A stretch of DNA of 64,000 nt from Amorphophallus konjac (GCA_022559845.1 CM040127.1:28978708-29042707), one strand, 5' to 3'; numbered from the stretch's first letter, positions 23,080 through 36,246 are shown. The notes: generated from the sequence alone by a model not told the origin. Program-made: numbers and translations.

Positions 23080-25443
23080 AGGGACAGTTAACAAAATTTG
23101 AGGATAAGAGGGGTAAATTATTAAAAAAAATTAAAAGTATCATAATTGAGGTCCAAAAAGGAGAGATATTTAACTCAAATCTATAGAGTTAACTCATTTT
23201 ATATCTCTCAATGTAACTAAAGATATTAGAATAAAACAAAATTTAACTTCTTTTGTCCCACGGAGATAACTCGTTACCCATCAAAATAAATGAGAGTAAA
23301 TAAGAGGACACACTGATTAATGAAGGAGGAAGAACCTCCATTTGTCTAATCCTGGAGGAGTTTTGGGTGCAGGACCAAGAATATATCCTGTGGGGGGCAT
23401 TCACCCTGTTTGACTCGGAAGAGCGCATGGATCGCCGAGTCAACTCAGAAGAGTTCAGATTCTTCTCTCTCTTTTCCCGCCCCCCTCTTCCCTCCAATCG
23501 AGACACTTGGAAGAAAAAACCAAGCAAGTTGCCAGTTAGGTCTGATGACAACAGAGAGGCATCGACCCACGAGTGACAGGCGGCACCATCCCACCCCGCT
23601 GTGGGAGCGATGTCAAAAGGCCCCCGTTGTGCTCGGGTCGCGTCTCGGGGACAGCCGCCCAACATCTCAGTGTAGATTTTTGGCTTGGAATTGGATGGCA
23701 CCCCAGCCAGGGATTGTCCCATTCGACCGCACAGAGAACAAACGCTGTGTTTTGGGGGGGGCGGGGGGGGGGGGGGGGGTTATTGGTTTTGGATGGGAAG
23801 GGGTTATTGGTTTTGGATGGGAATTTTTGGTCTCCTCTCCACTTACACCATCACTACCACCACCAGGTGGGTGCAGAGATGGCGTTAAAATAATTGATGG
23901 GCCGGGTTCTCTTCTCAGTGCAAGGGGTGGGAATCTCATCCCTCCCTCTTCAGTCAAAGGCTTGGGATGCACAGCTTTCTTTTCCTTTTTAAAACATTAC
24001 TGGTCTACGGGGGGGGGGGGGGCATACAAGTTGGTGGTTGGAAAATCCAAATGGAGATGAGGGCACCCAAGTCCTCTCTTGTGGTAGACAACCCAACCCA
24101 GACTCTTGCTCCCCTTTCCTTGCCATCCCATTATATTGCCATGTGAGTGAGCTCAAGAATTTAGGTGCAGCCCCCAAAGCATTGACACCTTCCCTGGATT
24201 TCTGTAGGGAGAAGGGAGGAAACATATCTGCCCCCACCCCACCCCACCCTCTTCTTGTTGTTTTGCCTGCCTGCCTTGTGTATATCTATCTACATACTTG
24301 TTTAGACTCCGTGGTCTTGGCAGCCTAACCCTATTTCTAATACAATCAATTCCTTTCTTCCTCTAGCCAGACTCATCGATCCTTTCCCCTTCGTGCTCCT
24401 TTCAATATCAACACCATGGTTTTCCAAGACAGGTTTTCCGTCCAACATGGGTAGCCATCGGCCACATCATATGCATCGTAAGCATGCGCGGCTGAAATGA
24501 TCTCTACGTCTGTGAAGAATAGTATGCGGCAAAGAATTGACCGCTTAAGCCATCTTTTCTTCGAGTTGTATTGTAGAGAGGAGGCGGCCATGCACACTTA
24601 AAAAAGGGAGAGGGCCGAGAGTTTTGAAACCCATGCGCCACTCTCAGACAGAAAGTGCCAAGCCATGGATCCGCATGGGGTCCGGTGCATGGAGGGGTAA
24701 CTCTGTCGTCCTAATTACCCAACAAAAAATATATATATATATATATTTATATATACCTCGAATTAATGAGTTCCCCAACATGACTGGAAGATTGGAGACG
24801 TAGGGCAAAGTGAGACCGACCACCTGCCATGCAGGCCTTTACATAACCCGATCGACCTTCTTTTTCTCTTTTCCAGCCCCCCCCCCCAACACGGCAAGGC
24901 AACACAACACAACCAGGGAAAAATCCTCTAGCCCGCTGCTGCTGCTACTGTTACTGCTGCTGCTGTCGTCTTGATTAATGGATCACAAGTTTCTTCCCAT
25001 GACCATGGTTGGTTCACAGGATATATAGTCGATGCTTGACGCAGACCCATGAATATTGACGAGAGAGGCCATGTGCAGAGTAGAGGCTTCCATCATGACT
25101 ATGCATACTGTGCAGTCGAAAGGCCGTGATTCCAGTCTAATAAAATTGTCCCATTACTCTGATGGACAACTGGCCACAACGTGGTGTGTTAGGAGAAGAG
25201 TCCCCTTCTCAATAAATTGAAGTTTTTGTAAGGTTGCACCGGGACAAAATTAATTCCCAGGTGTTTTTACATCAGTAGCATCGTTTGATGCTACGCTATA
25301 CCCCTCGCTCACTGGTCACTAACTGCGACCGACCTCATTCATTAGAGAGGAACCCGGGGGGGGGGGGGGGGATACAGACAGATCACTCTCTAGCCTCTGT
25401 TGTCCCATTCGTGTTGCCATCCCTCCCTCCATTCCTGTCGGGA
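22841..25443. other. Intergenic, no gene recognised; G-rich homopolymers
   Basis: AT-rich to about 23240, then a less AT-rich, non-repetitive stretch to about 25300 with G-runs at 23754-23779, near 24010-24022 and 25358-25371. The longest frame (159 aa, minus, 23243-23722) has no recognisable domain and overlaps equally long frames on the other strand, so I do not call it. Another minus frame (24373-24597) is likewise unassigned. Confidence 0.5.
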
Positions 25444-25692
25444 TAGGGCGCGTTTGGAAAGGACGTAAGATGGAGGGATTTTTTTCAAAATCTCTTCGAG
25501 AGAGAAGAAGCACTTTTTAAATAGTTTTTGGAGATTTTTTAATTCTCTTCCCTTTCTCCATATTTTTCTCTAAATTTTGAAATCTACCGTAAATAAAAGT
25601 TGACGAGACATCGAGACATTTGAAAAAAATTTAAAAGATGAGGGATTCTAATGATTGGAGAGCTCAAAATTCCTCTCCTATGTCCTTTGCAA
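25444..25692. mobile_element. MITE with ~27-bp inverted repeats (TAGGGYGYGTTTGSAAAGGAC)
   Basis: The left end TAGGGCGCGTTTGGAAAGGA pairs with the right end read backwards, TAGGGTGTGTTTGCAAAGGA. The interior is AT-rich and non-coding. A possible TA duplication flanks the GGG core. The TAGGGCGCGTTTGG style of end is common among plant MITEs; superfamily is not decided. Confidence 0.7.
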
Positions 25693-25928
25693 ACACACCC
25701 TAAAGAGAAAATTACACTGCCCGATTTGCTTGGCTACTACCTTGCAATAAGGGGCTGACATGACTTAACAAGAGAAACACTAATGGGCCAGGAAAGAGGG
25801 AATAATGTGGTCCAGTGGACTGATATACATGATCACCGTGTTTTCCTACTCTCTTTTAAATAAATGGGTTAAGATTGTATGACCAAAAAAGTCACTCATC
25901 CTTGCACAATATAATTTGATAAAGACTT

Positions 25929-26230
25929 GTTGCACATCTTGAGTGCATAATATTTTTAAATTTTTATTTTTTAAAAAAATAGAGTGACTCTCAAAGTATC
26001 TTAATTTGGAGTGTAACTTACGTCACCATCTGATTATTCAAAAAAATTAAAAATAAAATGTATTGATTTTTGAAAGAATGAGTTCAACACTATTCATTCG
26101 ATCTATTTTTTTAATTTCTTTCTGGATAATTCATTGGCGACGTAATTTGCATCCCAAATTAAGATATATATCTTGACGGTCATTCTAAAAAAATTTTAAA
26201 AAATAAAAATATTACACGTGTGCAACACTA
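25929..26230. mobile_element. MITE, TGTTGCACA foldback family, copy 1
   Basis: The left arm opens TGTTGCACATCTTGAGTGCA. The right arm, ending TGTGCAACA, is its inverted copy (ATATTTTTAAATTTTT..., GTGACTCTCAAAGTATCTTA versus GAATGACCGTCAAGATATATATC). Related copies lie at 27,611 and, more diverged, near 53,704 and 58,850. Confidence 0.6.
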
Positions 26231-26560
26231 ATAGGTGCGCAACGAGCCAACGACTCTTTCTCAACTTTTTAAAGCAACCTATCGGTCCTATCCATCCAAA
26301 AGTTCATAACTGATGTGCTTTTTGACGGACTTCACCCATGTGCAGCTAACCAGGTGAGTTAATTATAAGATAGGAAAAGTTGAGCCAATCAGGTGAGCTA
26401 ATCTTGGTGATACAGTCTAGATCGAGATTCTCAATCCTTCTCTTTGTGCTGTGATAAGTGTACAAAATTCGAGGTTAATCCTGACTCATGAGTGAGTGAG
26501 GTGGCGTTCGAAGGAGATGGTTTGTCACTATGACGAACAATCAGCAAACTCGTGACTAGG

Positions 26561-27121
26561 GATGTCAAAAATATCCGTAAATTCGATTACCCGCATTATC
26601 CGACCCGTGATGGGTCGGATAATATCCGAATAAACGGATATAGATTTGGGTTCGGATACGTTTAAAAGACCCGTTTCATATTCGGATAGGGTATGGATTT
26701 AGTGCACTTAAACCCGTACCCGATCTGAACCCCTCTTAATAACTTATTGTGCATGTTAGACCTATGATTTTGACATGAATCCAATCCGTTGCCCGTCTTG
26801 TTGAGTTTGTGAGTTTAGACTTCTTGCTAAAATTATAAGGTCGTTTTTATAAAATATAAAAATTACTTTAGAAAGGAAAGAATTGATCGGATTTCTTTTT
26901 TTCTAATTCTCGTAAATCTCACATTTTTTTTGGACGTGAACGTGGACTCGTATTTTATGGACGGATACGGATATCCACTGATATATCTATATCCGTGACG
27001 GATATATCTATATTCATACTCGCGAAAATAATAGGGTACTATCCGAGTATGGTATTAATAAAATTTTCACAGATAATGTATGATATTAATCTACCTGAGT
27101 GGAACCCGATTTATTGACATC
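26561..27121. mobile_element. MITE with GATGTCAA ends (hAT-like)
   Basis: Ends GATGTCAAAAA and ...TTTATTGACATC. Flanks TGACTAGG and TGACTTTG agree in 6 of 8 bases. The interior has repeated CGGATA, ATATCCG and ACCCG words such as ATATCTATATCCGTGACGG. No coding capacity. Confidence 0.55.
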
Positions 27122-27610
27122 TGACTTTGACTGTCCACACGTTCAGGAGCTGTTGACGGGTCTTTTCTGGGTTTGTTCGGTCTCCGGTCCCTTCTTCTAA
27201 CTGGATATGATGAGCTCACATTTTAATTGTAAACTTGGTTTTGCGGGAGGAAACCACTGCCATTTTATTACAAAATTTTATGATTCCCCAGAGTAGGGCG
27301 GTGGAGATGGCAGGAACCAGTAACCACCTGGCTCGCACAAGGTGGACGGCATCGGCTTCAGATTCCGCTCCGGGGAAAGATCAATGGGCCAAACTTTGGT
27401 GGGCCATGGAGTTCGTCTAGGGAGCCCATTTTCACCGTCATGGAAGCCCACATTTCTTTCGGCTGTCCATCTTTGAATGGACGGTATGAACATATGACTC
27501 GTATGGGATACGACTTGACAAAAAAATTTAAACCAAAAAAAAAAAAAGGCATGTACCGCAGTGGTGCAGCTCGTATTACTCTCGAGAAAAATTTGCTGCA
27601 CACTCAGGTG

Positions 27611-27909
27611 TGTTGCACATTTAAGATGAGTGTATAATATTTTTAATTTTTTTAAAAATATTTGTAAAATAATGTCTAAGATATCTTAACTTGAGATGTA
27701 AATCACGTCACCATTGAATTATCTAAAAATAAATAAAAAAAGAAACTAAATTTAATAAATAATATTAGACCCATTCTTTTAAAAATTGACCCATTTCGTT
27801 TTTAATTTTTTGAATAATCGGATAATGAGGTGACTCGTACTCCAAATTAAGATATCTTGAGAGCTACTAAAAAAATTCAAAAAAAATAAAAATAAAGACA
27901 CTGCACAGA
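27611..27909. mobile_element. MITE, TGTTGCACA foldback family, copy 2
   Basis: The left arm TGTTGCACATTTAAGATGAGTG and the interior CACGTCACCATTGAATTATC / ATAATCGGATAATGAGGTGAC mirror the copy at 25,929. The right arm ends near ACTGCACAG. Confidence 0.5.
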
Positions 27910-28601
27910 ACACCTTGATGGGTGGGTATGCAATGAGCCTTTCTCGTTACTCTTTTATCACATTTTGGAGATGGGCTGTTCGGTAAGAAAGCGGGGCAAG
28001 CCTTTCTGGAATTAGCTTTTCTGAAATGCTTCGTTAACTTTAAAAAACAAACAAACAAGAACCAAATCATTTCGAGACGAAAAGTAAATCCCTGCTTGGA
28101 AGATCACTGTGGACCCCATTTTGTAAAATAATTTTCCGAGAGGTGCCTTTCCAAGAGCTCCACATATTTCGTTTGGTGATCGGGCAATAAAGCAGAAGAT
28201 GACCACGTACTTTTGCTGCAAAATGACCACATCACTTCTGTTTCAAATTCATCATATTACATAGACTCGACAAAATCCAATCTGACCTGTTGACACAGCG
28301 CAATCCAACTCTTAACATAGTGAGTTAGGGTCATAACTTTTGAAGACATATCATACCAAATGACTTGGTTCTCACATGAAAATAAAATAAAAATGATGAT
28401 TAAATGGAAAGAATGATCATATCGAGAGCATTGGCATCTAACATACTTCTGTTTCCTTCTACATTTGTTCAATGAACATGTATGGTACAAACCGAATAAA
28501 AATAATTGATCTCCCAAGCAGTTCCATTTACCCAAGAGAACAAAAAAAGTGTTCATGCAGGGGTATTTTTCTGAAAAAAGAATATAGAACATCACTCCAT
28601 G

Positions 28602-31600
28602 TCAAACAGTGCTCCATCTTACTTCAACATAAACCACTCCATTTCTTGAATTAATCAAATGGTATTTCTCATTTATGCGCCCGTTGTTTACCACATCAGT
28701 GAGGTTAATATTTGCATGGCCCAGGGATTCCTACAAGTACACAAGAAATTCAATGAAAAAAAAAACATGTAAAAGCAGTAAACAAAAATTACATTAGCTT
28801 TTTGCTGAGACCTCACCTTGGGATAAAAATTGAAACCCCTTCTCTTGCTCATCACTTCAATGTGAACCCTCTCGTGTATGGGGGCTTCCTCCAACACAAA
28901 CTGGAACTCCTCATCCCATCTGGGGTCCCTGCTTCTCCTAATCACCTAGAATTTGAGAAGCAATATGTCGACGTGTTAAAAAAGATAAAGGTCCAAAATT
29001 ACTGCTCTCTAGCTAAACTTGACAAAACAAGTATATTTATTAGTAGAAATAGGGTATAGGTTCCTTCATAGGTGTAAACCCGTTGAACGAAGTTTTCCAA
29101 TGGGATATCTAATTGTTCCAAATTGCATAAGGTGATGTATGATGAGTTCTAGTCTTTCTCAATTCCATCAACCTTACAGTACCGGCAAGGGGGGGGCGGG
29201 GTGAAGATTTTCTTGACCTGATCAGAGATGACAAAATTGGTCAATATGCTTCAGACTCATTATTTCTCAATTGGGGTTAGTTACCCTTGAGGCATTAAGT
29301 GTCCTGCATTCTAGTGTCAAAAAACCAAGAATCCCCTGCATTCTGATAAAAAAAAAGCTCAATATCTTAAAATTTTAATACCCTGGTAGTCTTATTTTGG
29401 AGTGGATCATTGTTGTTTTAGAAAATAATGGATCCTCCTTGTGCATCTAAGGGAAGCCCAGCCATCAATCCCACCCTCACGCTAACAAATCCTCAAGCTA
29501 CTAACATTTTGTTTCAATCTTTTTGATGAAAATGAATTAAAGGGAAAATAACCATTACAGGGATTTGGAAAGGTTCATTTTGCAGAAACCATGACCTGGT
29601 TAGATATTTGACAGTAGGCAAAAAAGAATACCTCACAAAATAACAAAAAATACACTAAAGGAGATTCCAATGTACCTTAGTTTTCTTCTTCTCTCCTCTG
29701 AAAAGTACAAGTGCATAAGGATTGTTGTGATGCCTTCCTTCAACATCCTCTGCTCTTTCAACTGCCACTGAAAGCACCCCACCATGGGAAGGTATGTGAA
29801 AAGAAGCCCGATCCCTGCTACTTGCATTTTCCTCTCCATCTAAGGATCCACTGAACGTGGAACTCTCTTTTCTAAAAGGAGCAAATGTCAACTCCACCAT
29901 AATCTTTCCCCTGTTTCGTCTGTTTTGAGGATCATTCGGGTTCATATTCTTGAGAAGATCGAGAGTGAATAACTTTGTCTCATAAGGAGTCAGCAAGCGA
30001 AGTGGAATCACTTGCATACCCAATTTGTCATGTGCTTTGACCTAGACATATTATATTAAAATGCGTTGGGTCATACTTCAATATCTCACCCAAGCAATAT
30101 GAACGAATGAATATATCACTACTTCATGACCAAATTTCAATCCTGAAACCTCAAATGAAATAAACACTGAAATGGTGGCTCTGAAGGCAATGAATGTTGC
30201 ATGTCAACTGAGGTGTCACACAATGCTAAAAAATAATTACATAAAAGTCTAAGATAAGATGCAACTTATTATCAGTTGAGAAGATGAGCAGAAGCATGGA
30301 AGTGGCTAACCTTCTCCCAGTCATAGACATGTAGCTGAAGGACTTGTGTTCCAGGATCCTTCACTATAAGCTTGAAGTCTTCATTCCATTCAGGATTTAG
30401 CTCACTCATCTTCACTGTGGTTTTCTTTGATGGAAGTCTCTCTCCACTCAAACTAAGTTTAACATATGGATCAGATTTGCCCAAGAAATCCATCTTTAGA
30501 AGATTAATTGCTCGCAGGACCTTCACACGTAATATGCCAACGGGTTTCTTCATTGCCCCACTAGAACAAGAACAGAAACATCAAGATTTAGAAGGATGAT
30601 AAGCAATTACTTGTTTCAAATGCCCGCATATTATGCTTGCAGAATATTACCTCCTATTAATCAATGAATAGAAATAGACGCATGGAAAGATAGGTTTCCA
30701 TATCATATCAAAAACTAATTGTAACACAATTACACTATGAAGGAAGATTGAAATACCTTTTCCAGCTAACACTGGAACTGATATATTATGAATCTACTGT
30801 AAATGCAGTAACACATGAGAGGACCAAGAAAAAGAAAGCATTTCATGAATCAGCTACAGAAGAAATCTGGTATTCTTTCAAGCTACCTAAGCATATTCAG
30901 AAGGATATTTGCAAATGAAACAATGCCAATCACCACAGTATTCTCCTCTAATGAGATAGCTAGCTATGGACTTTTAGTTCAGAAATTCACATAGCTTATT
31001 AGAAACTAGAAAGATAAACAACCACTTCTAGAAATTAAGTAAAATCGCTTTACCAAGAACCATCAAGGAGAGGAATTTCAAGGACTTGCGGCCAGTGATA
31101 AAGATTTGCAACTTGCTCCTTTACAGTTTCCTGCATGTGACAGAATCAATAGCACAGATTGTCAAAAAAGCTTAAAAAATGCAAAAACATACATCACAGC
31201 ATGCACTCAGTTTGGGGGACAAAAGAAGAGGAAACATATACTGGGTAGGCAATTATATATTTTTCAACAGAAGGTTGAATCATCTTTCGGGTTAAATGAA
31301 TGGTAGAAAGACAGAATTAAAAAAATAAAATCATAATCTAAATGTGAGACAAAGGTGATCCAAGATCAAGACAAATAAGAGTTAAATGATGTCACTCCCG
31401 AAAACCCGCATGATTGTTAAAACATAATTTAAGATGTGAGAAGAATGTCGAGTGAGGTCAAGGGAAAAAAATTGGAACTAGTTGTCATTTATAACATCCC
31501 TAAATAAAATCCATACGCAATTGGACCATGTGTTATAGCCTAACTTTTAGCTGTAGACTTATTCCTTTTCACAACTGCAACTAGAAAGGACAAACTAATA

Positions 31601-33645
31601 AACAGGAATAGGCACCTGAACGAATCTATACAAACCAGGAATAGCCATGATATCTGCTCCAAGAAGTTTAAGCCCAAAATCAACATGTGGCTGCAGCAAT
31701 GCAAGAAAGTGCACATAAGAATTTGTTAAATAAACTAATATGACGAATAAGAATTACGCGACTGCTGATGGGACAACTTGAATTTTACCTTTTCCATCAA
31801 AGATACAGTCACATTTGCAAAACATGGAAAGGTGGGTACAAGGGGTTTCAAAGTAACACGTGGTGACATGAAGATTTGTAAATCTGTCAGCTGAAAAAAT
31901 GGACAAACTTTTTAATACTAAAACAAGCAGAAAAGATACAATACATCAGAACACTTATTTCATTCTATTCTTTTTCGATTAGAGTAACTTCTGACCTGTA
32001 CTGTTACTTTAAAGCCCAATAAATTTATCACAACCACTATATTGGGATTGCCAGCCCAACGGAGACCAGGTTCAATAATTAATTCTTTCTCATGAGTTTC
32101 ATGGACTTTGACACCTGATTAAAACAAAATAAAGTAACAAATCAAAGGGTGACCAGGCATCTAAAGGTGGATAATGCACCTGCAATTCCTTATAGCAAAT
32201 AAAAGCCAGGGAACCTAAGCATGAAAAATGTGGATCTAAATGGATGGCGTGTTCTTGACTATGAATCCGTAAAGTTGTGTAATGCTATTGGATATCAGAC
32301 AAAGATGTTGCACTTACAAAAGCAGATTAATGCCAGAAAATATTTGGAAATACTCAAGTCCATAAGGAGAAACAAAGACACTTTTAGATACTTTTTAGGA
32401 ACTTGACTAAGAGTATTTTATTTCTTACGTGCCAAGAGCCCTTCATCTTCCACTAAACCCAGGTGAGGTATAAGGGGTTTGGGAGGGACCCTACCTCACC
32501 TGTTTGCAACCCACATACAGAATTGAACTTGACTCCTCCAATTCATTAGCCAGGAATTACCTCGGCCATTCTGCCACACTCACCCCCAGGATTTTGTGTT
32601 ATTGGTAATTATCATACACATAGGCCCTAATTTTTTATGGTTAAGCTTTGATATCCATTAAAATCAAGAAGGATTAGGGCCTCATAATGCATGTTGTTTC
32701 TGCATGGTAATGATACAAGTATCTTGAATTTGGTAGTTGGAAGAATGACATGTTGAAAAGATTCATACCTCCGTTTCTCAAAGTCTAAAAGGTTTCCTTT
32801 CGTCTGGCTTTACTTTCATTTGTTTCCTAGATACTACTTCCTGCACCTTTCGGGCTATAGCATTGACTGCCACTACAGAATTTGGTTTACCATCTGTATC
32901 CTGAAGATAATTGAAGGTCATCACAAAGTAAGCATTTGCATCCAGTTAACGTTCCTCCTGGGAAATGGCCCTAGATAGAAGCAGATGGAGAAGGTTAAAG
33001 TGGTGGAGACCATGATTCCCCGACTCGGTGCGACTCGCATCGGCTAGGACATACTGCACTGGATCTGGGAGAAACCGGTCCCAGATCCACCTTGGATTGA
33101 CCGAGTTGTGGCGGATCATCACCGGAGCAGCCGGCCGGTGCAATCGGGCCGATTTCTGGCATGTTTGCACCGTGGAAAGGCGGATCTATCATCGGAGAAA
33201 CTTGAGGAGGCGAGTTTGGCCGGATTCGAGGTGTTTCAAGGCCGATTTGAGCTAAGGATGGGGTGGACTCGGACCAAGTCAGCCCGAGTCGCATGCGAGT
33301 CAGGCGTACCGTACCAGATCAGGGCGATCCCGATCCGGTATGGATCACAGAGTCGACAAACCATGGTTGAGACTACAATATAAAGTTATAAATAAGTTGC
33401 AAGATTTGGTTATATTATGATGTAATATGCTAGAGACTAGTTGCCCAAGCATTGATCTTTATCTTCTCCTTTTTATTCTTTGTTGTTATTTATTTGTTTA
33501 CCTAGATATAAGCTGATGAAGAAGAACGCCTAAGGTGGTTGAGACTACAATATAAAGTTTCTGTTACATTTAAGGTGTTTGAGACTACAATATAAAGTTT
33601 ATCTTTTCCCTTTTACTATTCGTTGTTATTTATTTGTTTACTTCA

Positions 33646-33681
<36 letters not shown>

Positions 33682-36246
33682 GCGCACACACACACTCATA
33701 TCAAATATTTCATGTTTTTCTTATATATTACACAGCAGGTGTCCTTGGATGATGTGGTAGTTTCTCTACGTGCCAATTAGCTATAGCAGAGAATCTAACA
33801 AACACCTAAAGGAGAATTCCTTGCAAAATTTCATACCCCATCAACTGTTTATATGTAGGCAGCAGGCCAAACATTTGTTCTGATTCTTTGGGACTTTGAC
33901 CCAAAAACCTATCCATGGATCAGGGGCTTGATGGTGAGGATGATGATAAGGTATCCCTGAACTTAAGTGCAAAACAAGCATTTAGTTCTGTTTTAATGCA
34001 AAGGAACATCATTTAATACTTAGTCATTTGTCCCCATTCCCCCCAACATACGGATGAGGAAAAAACTAGAATACCCCAAAACATCATTATTCTTCTGAAA
34101 AATCAATAGAAGAATTACATACCATGTATAGTTGGAGGAAGGGAACCAAGCGTGAGACAACTAAATTCAATTGATTTTATGTGAAATTTCCCAATGTACT
34201 GGTCGAATATTGGTTTGGTTGTGCTTCGTATTGTGTCACATACTGCCTGAAGTTGCAACAAAAAGGGGGGGAAGGCAACCAAATAGTGTCAGCATATTAG
34301 ACCACAACAAAATACCAAAAATTTATTAAATCTCACTGAACAGTTATTCATTAACTTTCATCTCTTGAGCATAAAGGTTGTAGAAATTACTGTTCAACTA
34401 GTTAGTAATATTCAGAACTTGATGAGTGGAAAAGGCATGCATTGATTTTATTATAGTAATTCTGTTTACATTGAGCATACCTTATCCAAGTAAGGCCACA
34501 TTTCAAGGATAAATTTATTCAACCAGTCAACCTGCAAAAAGAAAGAATGCTATCACTTAAAGCTAAAACCGATAGACTATGACAAGAAATCCAAAATATG
34601 TTAGATGAAGTAGGTTAAAGTTTCTAAAAAGCTCAGGGTAACAATTACATGATAGTTGAGAAGAATATTAGATATAAAGATCAAAGCAGATCATGGAAAT
34701 ATTTTATTTCTGAGACTCCTGATGGATACAGAAAACAATGAATATCTGCATAGCAGAATGCCAAGTGACAGCTCGATGCACAGGATCACTGTTCATGGAG
34801 ATTGCATAGGAGGACTATGAATCTAATTACAAAGGAAGGCAAATACTCATGAAATTTCCATGCTCCAATTTTAGTACATATTGCAAAGTACTGTTTGATC
34901 CACAATCTTACAGAATATTTTGAGCTGTATTTTTATCATCAAACAACTCTATGCATTTGCCGGACATCAAAAAGCAAACTTGATAATTTTTAAAGATAGG
35001 GGAACAGGACATGTAAATTGTTTAGTATTTAGCAAAGCAAACAGAGTTCACATCACAGTATCTCAACCCAGCTACCTCAGCCACCCAGATGGTAAGAGCT
35101 GCATTGGGCTAACCATACATGATTATGGAGGTTAGAGGGAAGGCATTTAATTACAAGCATTCACTACTCACCCTCTCATAGTCGGGACATTTCATCCACA
35201 ATGGGATATCAGGTAATAGTAGTCTCAAAGTCGTCGTATCTAGTTCTTGAATTTGCTTGACGATTGGTTCCTGAAGCAAGAAGAAATACGATGAATTAAA
35301 AAAAAAGCGGGAATCCTGTCAGCCTAAAATTGCACAGCTTATAGTTATTCCAAATATGCAGCATTGTGAGAGAAACAGAAAAATAAAACTAATTTAAACA
35401 ATTTTGGATGCACTGACAACTTTGATGCTAGAGTTTTCCAACATGCACAATATAAAAGTGTATTGCATTACCAGAACGCAGCACAGCAGTGCATCAAATA
35501 CACGGAAGACTTTGATCAAAGAAATTGCATACATCACACCAACAACAAAAGAAAATGTGAAGGGGAACTAATGTAACTGGAGAGAACAGAACCTTTTCAA
35601 AATGATTTTTTTTTTTTGAACCGGGGGCTACCACACCACACCAAATGAACTTTCAAAAAACATTGGAAACAGAACTTGAAGACATCCAATTCGTAACGAG
35701 CTCACTTTTTAGAGCTTTGTGCGGATACCGCGGGCAGTAGTAGAAACGGGAGTAGCTCTCCAGAATAGAAACAAACAGTTGTCTTATAAACACTACCGGG
35801 CTACGGCTTCTATAAATTACATGATCTATCTCGAAACACAGACAGGTTGCATTTAGCATATCCAATACAAGGAAAGAAGGAACAGAACATGGACGGGTAA
35901 TCCACCGTGATCAACCCAACACGCACAAACCGAGGCCGCGAGAGAGCCCGCCACCCAATCTCCTCGGAGCAAATCGTAGCGCGGAGAATCCTCGGAACCG
36001 GCAAAAACCATCGGGAAAAGCCAAGGGGACAGACACACGCCACGTGGATTGGGAACTGAGCAGCGGAGGGAAGAAGGGGGAGATCACGACGGCAAGACGG
36101 ACACCAACTCCCCCGGCGAGCACGGAAGCAGGCACCTTGACGTCGGTGGGCTCGAAGTAGATGAAGATGAGATACCCCACAAGCAGCCCGAGGGGGAGCC
36201 CGATGCCGAATCCAACGATACCCAGCAGCGTATTCAGGAAACCCAT
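28602..36246 (-). CDS. SYT3: Synaptotagmin-3-like protein (TM-SMP-C2A-C2B ER-plasma-membrane tether)
   Basis: Twelve GT-AG exons on the minus strand (high to low): 36246-36136, 35270-35172, 34531-34481, 34246-34123, 32114-31996, 31890-31789, 31690-31616, 31130-31054, 30560-30311, 30041-29676, 28945-28817, 28730-28602 (TGA). All phases join, giving 543 aa. Start is MGFLNTLLGIVGFGIG, the usual SYT N-terminus. Residues ~5-30 form the membrane anchor. The SMP lipid-transfer domain covers ~68-245 (PDYERVDWLNKFILEMWPYLDK, LTLGSLPPTIHG, FVQETVKEQVANLYHWP). C2A (~257-392) keeps the acidic Ca2+ sites (D277, D283 in GKSDPYVKL, D333 in VYDWEK, D341). C2B (~423-543) has NNPYALV where the acidic loop would be, so it is probably Ca2+-independent. 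Plant SYTs tether ER to plasma membrane and move glycerolipids. Closest to the SYT3 type from memory of the family; paralogue assignment is inference. The 2-kb intron 4 holds a MITE. Confidence 0.93.
33011..33365 (+). mobile_element. hAT-type MITE, CATGGTTTGCCGACTCGG family, copy 3, in an intron of the SYT gene
   Basis: Ends CATGATTCCCCGACTCGGTG and ...GAGTCGACAAACCATG. Flanks GTGGAGAC and GTTGAGAC (33003-33010 and 33366-33373) match in 7 of 8 bases, a likely target duplication. The interior closely matches the copy at 52,034 (CATCACCGGAGCAGCC, GATTCGAGGYGTTTCAAGG). It lies in intron 4 of the SYT gene (antisense to it). Confidence 0.75.
33367..33645. repeat. Short tandem duplication in SYT intron 4
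   Basis: TTGAGACTACAATATAAAGT occurs at 33367, 33539 and 33579. The words TGTTATTTATTTGTTTAC recur near 33484 and 33624. The MITE ends right at the first copy. Confidence 0.6.
33646..33694. repeat. (CT)n(CA)n microsatellite in SYT intron 4
   Basis: TCTCTCTC passes into CACACACA with one GCGC interruption. Confidence 0.85.

Noticed and set aside
23243..23722. 159-aa minus-strand frame
   Set aside because: No recognisable domain, opposing frames of similar length, and no splice partners; kept as unassigned intergenic sequence.
11584..28600. Conserved plant microRNA genes (156, 159, 160, 164, 166, 167, 171, 172, 319, 390, 394, 396, 528, 535)
   Set aside because: Scanned by eye for the mature sequences; only short chance overlaps (for example TGATGACAACAGAGAGGC at 23538 versus miR535) without a matching hairpin arm.
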